Assembly (NCBI GenBank): GCA_024742495.1
Contig: JANSYJ010000001.1
Location: 62,001-126,000 of the forward strand
Source: Bacteroidota bacterium
GTDB lineage: Bacteria; Bacteroidota; Bacteroidia; Flavobacteriales; Schleiferiaceae
Length of the DNA: 64,000 nt
Direction: 5' to 3'
The notes beneath the pieces were generated by a model. That model worked only from the letters and a program-made list of their open reading frames with translations, searched no databases and was not told the DNA's origin. The translations under genes were made by a program, and so were the position numbers. Positions 17,712 through 24,729 of this stretch are shown here, piece after piece (the stretch's first letter is position 1; each line of letters starts with the position of its first letter).

Positions 17712-17723
17712 TGACAATTATCA
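17712..17723. promoter_or_regulatory. putative FNR/CRP-type operator between hemN and hemJ
   Basis: TGACAATTATCA is TGA-N6-TCA, the FNR-family geometry. Its centre at 17717.5 is 29.5 bases from the first base of the hemN -7 box, exactly the distance seen at ccoS. Relative to the hemJ box at 17736 the centre is only 18.5 bases upstream, where a bound protein would cover the -33 region. Confidence 0.6.
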
Positions 17724-17735
17724 GGGCTCTTGCTC

Positions 17736-17743
17736 TATTTTTG
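17736..17743 (+). promoter_or_regulatory. hemJ -7 box
   Basis: TATTTTTG fits TAnnTTTG and ends 4 bases before the ATG of hemJ, so the transcript is probably leaderless. No TTTG -33 element is seen. Confidence 0.5.
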
Positions 17744-17747
17744 TTTT

Positions 17748-18293
17748 ATGAATTGGTACTACTTCTTTAAAGCCTTGCACATTATAGGATTTGTAAGTTG
17801 GTTCGCAGGGATATTTTACATCGTTCGGCTATTTGTTTATCATCGTGAAGCATGGGATCGAGGCCTCGATGACAGCGAAGGGGAAATTCTTAGAAGGCAA
17901 TACCATATTATGCAGAGCCGCCTTTATGCCATAATCCAAAACCCGGCGATGTACCTCACCTTAATTGGCGGCATTGGCATGCTTAGTATAAATTCAACTT
18001 GGCTTCAAAGCCCCTGGATGCACCTCAAGCTAGGCTTGGTCCTTGGCCTCATGATTTATCATTGGTCTTGCAAACGACAAATTAAAGCGCTCGAAAAGTC
18101 ACCCACTGGAATTAACAGTTTTGGCTATCGGCTGTATAATGAGGTTCCTACCCTTGTGCTTATCGCGATAGTTATGTTAGTGGTATGGAAAAACCTTGAT
18201 GGTTTATGGATTGGGCTTATCAGCTTAGTAATACTAGGCAGTGTTTTCTTTGCGGCGGCCCGTTTATACCGTCGTAAAAGAGAAAAAAATTAA
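17748..18293 (+). CDS. hemJ: protoporphyrinogen IX oxidase HemJ (CopD-like)
   Basis: 181 residues from ATG 17748; the TTG at 17730 lies upstream of the promoter box and is rejected. The N-terminus FKALHIIGFVSWFAGIFY followed by RLFVYH is the HemJ signature, with the conserved His11 and the Arg and His of RLFVYH. There are four helices plus a C-terminal one, with a basic tail. HemJ oxidises protoporphyrinogen IX to protoporphyrin IX, the step directly after HemN. Its position next to hemN with a shared upstream region fits a joint haem supply for cbb3 oxidase. Confidence 0.92.
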   Translation: MNWYYFFKALHIIGFVSWFAGIFYIVRLFVYHREAWDRGLDDSEGEILRRQYHIMQSRLYAIIQNPAMYLTLIGGIGMLSINSTWLQSPWMHLKLGLVLGLMIYHWSCKRQIKALEKSPTGINSFGYRLYNEVPTLVLIAIVMLVVWKNLDGLWIGLISLVILGSVFFAAARLYRRKREKN

Positions 18294-18389
18294 AATTTTT
18301 CCAAGTGATAGTCAGTATGTTAAGCAAAGATTAAGTGAATTTGTATGATTTATTGCAACAAAGGCTTGCAATTATTCATTCAAGTATTC

Positions 18390-18397
18390 TATATTTG
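18390..18397 (+). promoter_or_regulatory. -7 box of small RNA copy 1
   Basis: TATATTTG fits TAnnTTTG; a TTG lies at 18366-18368. Exactly 5 bases separate the box from the conserved unit. Confidence 0.6.
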
Positions 18398-18402
18398 ACC
18401 CA

Positions 18403-18463
18403 GCGAAGCAGATTAATCAGGTTAAGGTTTTACCCCGGCATCCATCAGGATTGTCGGGGTTTT
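18403..18463 (+). ncRNA. small RNA, array copy 1
   Basis: The unit starts GCGAAGCAGATTAATCAGG and ends in a terminator: CCCCGGCA (18433-18440) pairs with TGTCGGGG (18452-18459) with one G-U pair, enclosing an inner TCC-ATCA-GGA hairpin, followed by TTTT. The 5' part contains GGTTAA and TTTACC, which can form a second small helix. There is no ORF. Predicted length is about 60 nt if transcription starts at the conserved GCG. Rfam holds a flavobacterial RNA family of unknown function (Flavo-1); whether this belongs to it I cannot test. Confidence 0.75.
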
Positions 18464-18594
18464 CCATTTTTAGACCATAAGTGTAATGCTCTTGCGCCCT
18501 AATAATCAAGCCTTAGGGAAATGACTTTTTGAACTTGTAGTACAGCTCACTATATTTCCTTTAGGTTATGGTATTGTTAACAAAAAGAAATTAG

Positions 18595-18602
18595 TATATT
18601 TG
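18595..18602 (+). promoter_or_regulatory. -7 box of small RNA copy 2
   Basis: TATATTTG, identical to the box of copy 1, with TTG at 18574-18576 (18-base gap). Again 5 bases lie between the box and the conserved unit. Confidence 0.65.
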
Positions 18603-18607
18603 AGCCT

Positions 18608-18668
18608 GCGAAGCAGATTAATCAGGTTAAGGTTTTACCCCGACATCCATCAGGATTGTCGGGGTTTT
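18608..18668 (+). ncRNA. small RNA, array copy 2
   Basis: Same unit as copy 1. The terminator arm reads CCCCGACA (18638-18645) against TGTCGGGG (18657-18664), a perfect 8-bp stem where copies 1 and 3 have a G-U pair, followed by TTTTT. The change keeps the pairing, which supports selection on the RNA structure. The sequence after the terminator differs slightly from copies 1 and 3. Confidence 0.75.
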
Positions 18669-18785
18669 TCATTTCTAAGAGCTCTTTATTACTAAAACCG
18701 CTTGCCTCCATTTGCAAAAAATAATAATTTATAAAGTTTTTGTATTAAAATTTGCAATACCCCTTGGCACTTTAAAATGTTTTCT

Positions 18786-18793
18786 TACTTTAG
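18786..18793 (+). promoter_or_regulatory. weak -7 box of small RNA copy 3
   Basis: TACTTTAG, one mismatch to TAnnTTTG, at the same 5-base distance from the unit as in the other copies. TTG at 18764-18766 gives a 19-base gap. Confidence 0.45.
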
Positions 18794-18798
18794 CGTCA

Positions 18799-18859
18799 GC
18801 GAAGCAGATTAATCAGGTTAAGGTTTTACCCCGGCATCCATCAGGATTGTCGGGGTTTT
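18799..18859 (+). ncRNA. small RNA, array copy 3
   Basis: The unit matches copy 1 through the terminator (CCCCGGCA at 18829-18836, TGTCGGGG at 18848-18855, then TTTT) and a further 12 or so bases. It ends 6 bases before the stop codon of the minus-strand cyclase gene, so its hairpin may also end that transcript. Its promoter box is the weakest of the three. Confidence 0.7.
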
Positions 18860-18865
18860 CCATTT

Positions 18866-19606
18866 TTAGAGGCTTTTACACTTGAAGAGCAGGGGCCTAG
18901 AAGGCACGGCATCATTATGTATTGGAGCCGTTTGAAGGTTAATAAAGTAAAAGCCTTCCTCCAAACTGCTGGGGAAATTGGTGAACTCCGTAATAGTTGA
19001 TTCCCTGCGGGTATTATGCGGATACTGCCAAAAAGCACGATGTGCCGCTAAAGCACCTCCATCTTCTTCCTGATCTACCGAAGGCAAATTGGTTAAAAGA
19101 TGCTTTACTCCTAATTCGGCCAATCGCTCACAAAGTGCTGCCTCGATAAAAGGAGGGTTAGTATTGCTAAAATGTCCCGGAAAGGGAAGCCCAGCCGCTT
19201 CAATGCCGACAAATTCGGGAAAACCTTCGGCCGGCACTACCAGATCCTCTAATTTCAAAAGGCGATCTCCATTTTCACTACGAATAGCTAAGCGCTGGAA
19301 ATGAATCCAACCGTGACTCTCCTTTAAGTGATCATTTAGTTTTTGATGCCCTTTATCAATATGACCATAGCACTCGGTATGGGTACCATTACCATGAGGG
19401 TTGAGTTGCACTTCATAAAAATTTACACTGGAACCTGCTTCTACCGAACCCAACCAGTCGTCTATTCTTACCGGACTAATCGACACGGGTTGCACATACC
19501 AGGCTGAAGGCTCTCGGGCGGTATCACCGAAAGTGCTGCTACAGTCGATTGCATGAGACAGATCAATGCGATAAGGCTGCCCATTTCGCTCTACAGTAAT
19601 TTCCAT
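18866..19606 (-). CDS. cyclase-family metal-dependent hydrolase (kynurenine formamidase-like)
   Basis: 246 residues. The DLSHAID start strand and the metal-binding motif HGNGTHTECYGH (family pattern HxGTHxDxPxH) place it in the cyclase/KynB superfamily; here Glu and Tyr-Gly replace the usual Asp and Pro. Family members hydrolyse N-formylkynurenine or isatin, or remain unassigned. No tryptophan-degradation genes are near. It is 2 bases downstream of hemW and probably shares its transcript with hemW and the kinase. Confidence 0.85.
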   Translation of the reverse strand: MEITVERNGQPYRIDLSHAIDCSSTFGDTAREPSAWYVQPVSISPVRIDDWLGSVEAGSSVNFYEVQLNPHGNGTHTECYGHIDKGHQKLNDHLKESHGWIHFQRLAIRSENGDRLLKLEDLVVPAEGFPEFVGIEAAGLPFPGHFSNTNPPFIEAALCERLAELGVKHLLTNLPSVDQEEDGGALAAHRAFWQYPHNTRRESTITEFTNFPSSLEEGFYFINLQTAPIHNDAVPSRPLLFKCKSL

Positions 19607-19608
19607 AA

Positions 19609-20736
19609 TTAATCATTTATATGAAACAATTCGGCCGCTATGCCATCGCTAAAAAAGCGTTTGGAAGCGGGAATATAAACGCGATTCCCCTCCTGAACCA
19701 AGTTGCCAATTTTTCTTTGCCTTTCAAAAGATGTCCAAAAGCTATTTTGAATATCCTTTGAAAAAAGATTTAACCTGCTAATGTCTAGGCCTTGCTCAAG
19801 CCGCAATGAAACCATCAACCACTCATTATAGCGTGCTTCCTCGGTGAGAAGCTCCTCCTCCAGCGCTAAGTCGCCAGCCTCAATCTTTTGCATATACAAA
19901 TGATTATTTGAGATATTCCAGTGACGTGCATGGCCATTATAGGAATGCGCGGAAGGACCTAAACCCAAATAAGAACTGCCTTCCCAATAAGCATGATTGT
20001 GCTTGGATCGATGTCCAGCAAGGGCAAAATTAGACAACTCATAATGCTCATATCCCTCTTCCTTCGCAAATTCCTGTAAGAGCTCAAAATGCCTTGCGGC
20101 CACCTCATCCTCAATTTTCAACTTGCCTTGCTTCACCCAATGTGCCAATACCGTTTTAGGCTCTACCGTTAAGGCATAGGCCGAAAAATGGGGTAGCTCA
20201 TATCGAAGCAGTTCCGCCATTTGCATTTGCCAATCCTTTTCGCTTTGATTAGGCAGCGCATATATCAAATCAATGGTGCTATTCGCAAAACCATATTTGT
20301 GCGCAAGCTCCAAACAAAGTCTAGACTCGCGAGCATTATGCGCTCTGTTCATGAGCGCCAAGTCCGCATCATTAAAACTCTGAATCCCAATAGACAATCG
20401 GTTAATCTCCGTATCGCGTAAAGCCTTAAAAAAGTCCTCATTTAAATCATCGGGATTGGCCTCGATGGTTATTTCAGCCGAAGCGTCCCATTGAAAATGA
20501 GCTTTAAGTCCATCCAAAATTTCTTGCAAGATTTTAGGACCTAAAACGCTCGGCGTTCCTCCGCCAAAATAAATCGTGTCTAGCTGTTTTCTTTGCAGAT
20601 AATCCCTTCTTAAACTCGCCTCTTTCAGCAAGATTGAAGGCATTTTGACGCGGTCGCGTGCTAAGGTGCTAAAATGAAAATCGCAGTAAACGCAAGCTTT
20701 CTTGCAAAAGGGGATATGCAGGTATATGCCCGCCAT
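19609..20736 (-). CDS. hemW: radical SAM haem chaperone HemW
   Basis: 375 residues. The radical-SAM motif is C11-x3-C15-x2-C18 in LHIPFCKKACVYCDF, followed by FGGGTPSVL and the HemW-type C-terminal domain. The PRYTSYP segment of true HemN is absent, and the motif continues C-D-F rather than C-G-C. HemW binds haem and inserts it into respiratory proteins rather than acting as an oxidase. The start codon overlaps the end of the sensor kinase gene at base 20736. Confidence 0.93.
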   Translation of the reverse strand: MAGIYLHIPFCKKACVYCDFHFSTLARDRVKMPSILLKEASLRRDYLQRKQLDTIYFGGGTPSVLGPKILQEILDGLKAHFQWDASAEITIEANPDDLNEDFFKALRDTEINRLSIGIQSFNDADLALMNRAHNARESRLCLELAHKYGFANSTIDLIYALPNQSEKDWQMQMAELLRYELPHFSAYALTVEPKTVLAHWVKQGKLKIEDEVAARHFELLQEFAKEEGYEHYELSNFALAGHRSKHNHAYWEGSSYLGLGPSAHSYNGHARHWNISNNHLYMQKIEAGDLALEEELLTEEARYNEWLMVSLRLEQGLDISRLNLFSKDIQNSFWTSFERQRKIGNLVQEGNRVYIPASKRFFSDGIAAELFHIND

Positions 20737-21890
20737 TAGTTCGCTAAACGCGGTAAGGTAATTCGGAAGGTAGTTCCCTCACCTACTATGGATTCCGCAA
20801 CGAATATTTTTCCATTGTGATAATCCTCGATTATCCGTCGGGCCAAACTTAAACCAAGGCCCCATCCTCTTTTTTTGGTTGAAAAACCGGGTCGAAAAAC
20901 CGAGTTCACCTTTTGGGAAGGAATGCCTTTACCGGTGTCCTGAACATCAATTTGTATGAGTTTATCGGTGGAACTTAATCGCACATCAATTCGTCCTTCG
21001 GAACCAATGGCGTCAATGGCATTTCGGACTAAATTCTCAATTACCCACTCGAATAGGTATAAGTTAGTTTCGGCATAAACAGGTTCGAAGGGCAGATGGC
21101 ATTCCACAATAATTTTTCGCGGACTGCGGGTGCGTAAATATTCTACCGCCTGCTTAGTTCCCAACAACATATCGGTGCGTTTTAAGGAAGGCTGAGATCC
21201 GATTTTCGAAAAGCGATTGGTAATAGTCTCCAAACGCTTCACATCCTTCTCCATTTCCTTAATCATGTTGGGGTCCATGTCCCGCATCTTCATCAGCTCC
21301 AGCCAGCCAACCAGCGAACTTAAAGGCGTACCAATTTGATGGGCGGTTTCCTTGGCGAGGCCATTCCAAACTTGATTTTGCTCGGCCTTGCGAGCGCCAC
21401 TAAAAGCGAAATAGGCTATAAACACAAAGAGACTTATTACAACCAGAAGCACTATCGGATAAAACCTCAGCTTGGTTAGCAAGTTAGAATTCTCATAGTA
21501 AACGTAGTTCACTTGATTGCCGGCAAAACCTAATTCCATAAAGGTTCCAGCCTCCTTCAATTGAGCCACACGCTTTTTTAAGAAATCAGGATCACCTTTT
21601 GGTGGCTTTATCAGGTTTTTAGTAGCAATTACCGAATCTTCGGCATTGGTTAAGATAACTGGAATGGTAGTGTTAAACTGAATAATTTGGGTAGCGAGGG
21701 TTAGGTCCGTCTGATCATCCGCTCGCTGAATGGAGGTCATGGCATTTGCCCATTGATTAACCTTCTTCACCTCTTCGTTCCTCAAATCCTTCAGGAAGCT
21801 CTCGGTATAAAAAAGGGTGACCAAGCCAATAATAATGGCCACCACAAAAAGTATAAATTTCCAAAGGTTCTTGCGTCCGTAAAAGTCCAT
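20736..21890 (-). CDS. membrane sensor histidine kinase
   Basis: 384 residues. Two membrane helices (about 11-29 and 145-163) flank a periplasmic sensor of some 115 residues. The kinase core has the phospho-acceptor His184 in KETAHQIGTPLSSL, the N box LVRNAIDAIG, the G1 box DTGKGIP, and the G2 segment RGWGLGLSLARRI. No response regulator gene is next to it, so its partner is elsewhere. The signal is unknown. Tight coupling with hemW is seen in related genomes as far as I recall and may reflect gene order only. Confidence 0.92.
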   Translation of the reverse strand: MDFYGRKNLWKFILFVVAIIIGLVTLFYTESFLKDLRNEEVKKVNQWANAMTSIQRADDQTDLTLATQIIQFNTTIPVILTNAEDSVIATKNLIKPPKGDPDFLKKRVAQLKEAGTFMELGFAGNQVNYVYYENSNLLTKLRFYPIVLLVVISLFVFIAYFAFSGARKAEQNQVWNGLAKETAHQIGTPLSSLVGWLELMKMRDMDPNMIKEMEKDVKRLETITNRFSKIGSQPSLKRTDMLLGTKQAVEYLRTRSPRKIIVECHLPFEPVYAETNLYLFEWVIENLVRNAIDAIGSEGRIDVRLSSTDKLIQIDVQDTGKGIPSQKVNSVFRPGFSTKKRGWGLGLSLARRIIEDYHNGKIFVAESIVGEGTTFRITLPRLAN

Positions 21891-21936
21891 AGGCTCACAA
21901 CTAAGTTAATACTAAAATATTGTGGCCCTCAAGGCA

Positions 21937-22944
21937 CTACTTTAAATCCAATAGGTTGTTTAACTCACCTAAATCGGGGGTGATAATAATTTCAGTCCGG
22001 CGATTCTTGGCCTTTCCTTCTGGCGTATCATTATCGGCTACAGGCACATATTCACTGCGGCCAGCGGCAATCACATTGGCTTTATTTACGCCTTCATTGG
22101 CAACAATTACCTTAACAATACTTGTGGCTCGCATAACGCTAAGGTCCCAGTTATCCTTCACCGCCGTTCTTCCCTTAAAGGCATCACCATCGGTATGTCC
22201 TTCCACCATTACTTGTAGATCGGAGTTTTCGGCCAGAACCACCGCTAATTCCTCTAAGGCCTTCTTACCTTCGGGCTCCACAGTCCAACTGGCAGATGGA
22301 AAGAGCAAACGATTTTCTAAGGAAACATAGACCTTTCCATCGCGCTCTTCTACCGTTAAACCTTTACCGTCAAAATTCCGAAGGGCATCGCGCAAGCGTT
22401 GTCGCACCATTTCCACGGTACTGTCTTTGCGAGCCATGGCCGATTCTAATTCTGCAATACGACGCTCTTTATCTTGAATACCATCGCTGAGCACCTTTAA
22501 GTTTTTATCTAATTTGGAAAGGCGATCACTCTCGAGACGCAGCGAATCTTCCTTAGCCGCTAAATCCTTTTGTAAGCGATTTAAACGTTCTACCAGTTTC
22601 TTGTTTTCGCGCTGATTAGAAGCGAGCAATTCATTATTGTTCTCGAGTAAATACTCGTAGGATTTATTTAAATCGCGGTAGCGCTTTTGAAAGCTTTCCA
22701 ATTCTTGTAATTGCTCCGCGTGTTCGGTACGCAAGCTTTGTAATTGCGCTTCCAGGCTTTCTACTTTATTTTGAGCCAACTCGGTGCTAGCTTGAGCTTC
22801 ATCACGTCCTTTGCGAAGGGAGGTGTTCTCTGCTTCAAGATCGGCGAATTTACCTTGTAAGTCCTTGTAAACCTTGCTGCTTACACAAGAGGTGGCGAAT
22901 AGGGCCAATAGGCTAAATAGGGCCAGTTTCTTCATGGTCTTCAT
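21937..22944 (-). CDS. OmpA-family lipoprotein with coiled coil
   Basis: 335 residues. The N-terminus is a lipoprotein signal (LALFSLLALFATSC), with ATG 22944 or the third codon ATG as alternative starts. A long heptad-rich coiled coil (about 25-190) leads to an OmpA C-terminal domain (about 215-330) with EGHTDGDAFKG, NWDLSVMRA and NRRTEI, the peptidoglycan-binding residues. It should tether the outer membrane to peptidoglycan. It follows the Ig-like lipoprotein gene on the same strand with 21 bases between. Confidence 0.93.
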   Translation of the reverse strand: MKTMKKLALFSLLALFATSCVSSKVYKDLQGKFADLEAENTSLRKGRDEAQASTELAQNKVESLEAQLQSLRTEHAEQLQELESFQKRYRDLNKSYEYLLENNNELLASNQRENKKLVERLNRLQKDLAAKEDSLRLESDRLSKLDKNLKVLSDGIQDKERRIAELESAMARKDSTVEMVRQRLRDALRNFDGKGLTVEERDGKVYVSLENRLLFPSASWTVEPEGKKALEELAVVLAENSDLQVMVEGHTDGDAFKGRTAVKDNWDLSVMRATSIVKVIVANEGVNKANVIAAGRSEYVPVADNDTPEGKAKNRRTEIIITPDLGELNNLLDLK

Positions 22945-22965
22945 TTAGCACAAAAATATTAGCAT

Positions 22966-24648
22966 TTAAGGTTTTACCGGCGCTATTGAATCAGATTTTA
23001 GCAACGGTGCTTTGTTGATAGCGGCCTTAGTTTGATAGCGCCATTCCAATTCCAGCTCCCAGTTTTCACGAACTTCAATTTCCTCAGGGTATTTAACTCG
23101 CAACTCTGGCTGCCGAATTAATTCGAAATCACCGGTGGTGTATTCGCCATTAGCGTCGGCATCATCAATTAAGAAAGCCTGCAACTTACGGGCAATGAAG
23201 TTCTTAAAGTTCACTTGGGTGGAATCTGTAAATGCCTCTTTATGCAAAAGCTTACCATCCTCTTCCAAAATCTGCAAAATCATCGCTTTACCAGAATCGG
23301 CCACCACCTTAAAGCTCAAGGTCCCTAGGGCCTCGCCTTTGAGAATAGCAAACTTTATATCCAAGGAATCTTCCAATCTTCGACTGCCACTTTCTATGGC
23401 TCCAGGCTTAAAACGCAATCGAAAACTTCGCTTGTGAGGGGGTGGAATAAACCATTGAAAAGGATCGGTACTATCGGCTACAAGATTTAGGTTAAGGGTA
23501 TCCAAATCCGAAAAACTGAAAATGGAATCCTTATACCATTTGCTAATTATCACCGGACTCCGCAATACTATGGTATCCCAGGGGCGTAATTTAGTTGCGG
23601 TGGGGATTAACTTTAAAGCTTGCGGATCCATATCCCTTAGCCTAACTGTAATTAAGGAGTCTTGAAAAAGGCTATCATAATTAAGCTCAAATACGATGCT
23701 ATCCGGACGGTAATCGTAGTAAAAGTTTAGGGTATCGTGCTCCTCATTCCAACGGAAAAAGCAGGAGTCTTCCTTAAGGCTTATTCCCTTCACGCTAAAG
23801 CTATCAGCAGGAAGGCTAAAAGCAAACTGAACTAAACCCTGTGCTTTTTGTCGTGCACCGTAAAAACGAAAACTTGGCTTGGGTTCAAAAACGGTGAAAT
23901 CGTAACGATAGAGGCTATCTGGCATTAAGAAAATTGTATCCGAAACGAAGCCCAATGCTGCATTCTTAGATGGCAACTTAAAAGTACCTCCTTTATCTTC
24001 AAAGGCGGCCATCAGATAGGACCCTACACCTAAATAGGCCATACCGAAGGATCCACTTTCATCTGTAAAAGCATAATAGTCTGGGCGCTCTTTAAGCAAG
24101 AAGGAGTCGCGTTCCTTAAGCTTTTTCACATCGTATAATGCCACCAGGTAATTGGGCATGGGCTCATTGGAGTAAGCCTTTTTTAAAGTTCCGGATAACC
24201 TTAGGCTATCGAGGTAATCTCCCGTGGAAAAAACATATTTAAAGTTTTTATTCTCATTGTTCTCATTCAAATCAGCGAGGCTATTTCCAAAGGAAATAAT
24301 GTAAGTGGTATTGGGCCTTAAACTATCTTTAAGCAGGATTTCAATGCTCTTCCCCTTAGCCACAATTTCCAAGTCTTCACCTAAAAGGGGATTAATATTA
24401 ATCTGCTGTCGCGGATTTTTCAGTTTGAGATACTCATCAAATTCTAAGACAATCCGATCGGCTTTAAAATGTACACTTTTATTGGGAGGGTAAGCCGTAT
24501 CTAGCTTGGGCGCAATGGTGTCTCTGGGCCCTCCGGTTGGACTAGACTTACTAGCGCAGGAGCTCACGAACATTTCGAAGCCTACTAATAAGGCAAGAAT
24601 CATTAAAATTGAAAAAAAGGGGTTTTGCCTTATTGATCTAGCGCGCAT
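22966..24648 (-). CDS. lipoprotein with N-terminal bacterial Ig-like domain
   Basis: 560 residues from ATG 24648; the frame extends to 24741, but the downstream ATG places a lipoprotein signal (ILMILALLVGFEMFVSSC) at the N-terminus. After the lipid Cys comes SPTGGPRDTIAPKL, a typical Bacteroidota lead into an Ig-like domain (about 35-135: ppnksvhFkadrivlEFDEYLKL, then NTTYIISFGNSLADLNE). The rest is beta-rich. Members are cell-surface proteins of unknown role, common near OmpA genes. The upstream region is shared with the divergent T9SS gene. Confidence 0.82.
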   Translation of the reverse strand: MRARSIRQNPFFSILMILALLVGFEMFVSSCASKSSPTGGPRDTIAPKLDTAYPPNKSVHFKADRIVLEFDEYLKLKNPRQQININPLLGEDLEIVAKGKSIEILLKDSLRPNTTYIISFGNSLADLNENNENKNFKYVFSTGDYLDSLRLSGTLKKAYSNEPMPNYLVALYDVKKLKERDSFLLKERPDYYAFTDESGSFGMAYLGVGSYLMAAFEDKGGTFKLPSKNAALGFVSDTIFLMPDSLYRYDFTVFEPKPSFRFYGARQKAQGLVQFAFSLPADSFSVKGISLKEDSCFFRWNEEHDTLNFYYDYRPDSIVFELNYDSLFQDSLITVRLRDMDPQALKLIPTATKLRPWDTIVLRSPVIISKWYKDSIFSFSDLDTLNLNLVADSTDPFQWFIPPPHKRSFRLRFKPGAIESGSRRLEDSLDIKFAILKGEALGTLSFKVVADSGKAMILQILEEDGKLLHKEAFTDSTQVNFKNFIARKLQAFLIDDADANGEYTTGDFELIRQPELRVKYPEEIEVRENWELELEWRYQTKAAINKAPLLKSDSIAPVKP

Positions 24649-24729
24649 ACTTATTGATCCTACTTTATGCTGTTTGTGAATTGGGGAATTCTTACCTTTA
24701 TGGATTACTAATTCCAATACCCTATCCTT

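Larger units (their letters stand above)
18294..18865 (+). repeat. gene-free array of three spaced repeat units
   Basis: No open frame of note. Three near-identical units of about 60 bases begin at 18403, 18608 and 18799, spaced 205 and 191 bases. The sequences between them are AT-rich and unlike one another, while the units differ at only a few positions. Each unit has a promoter-like box 5 bases before it and ends in a terminator hairpin, so this is an array of small RNA genes rather than simple repeat DNA. Confidence 0.85.

Noticed and set aside
18390-18870. Triplicated unit as a CRISPR array
   Set aside because: Units are about 200 bases apart, there are only three, each has a terminator, and no cas gene is near.
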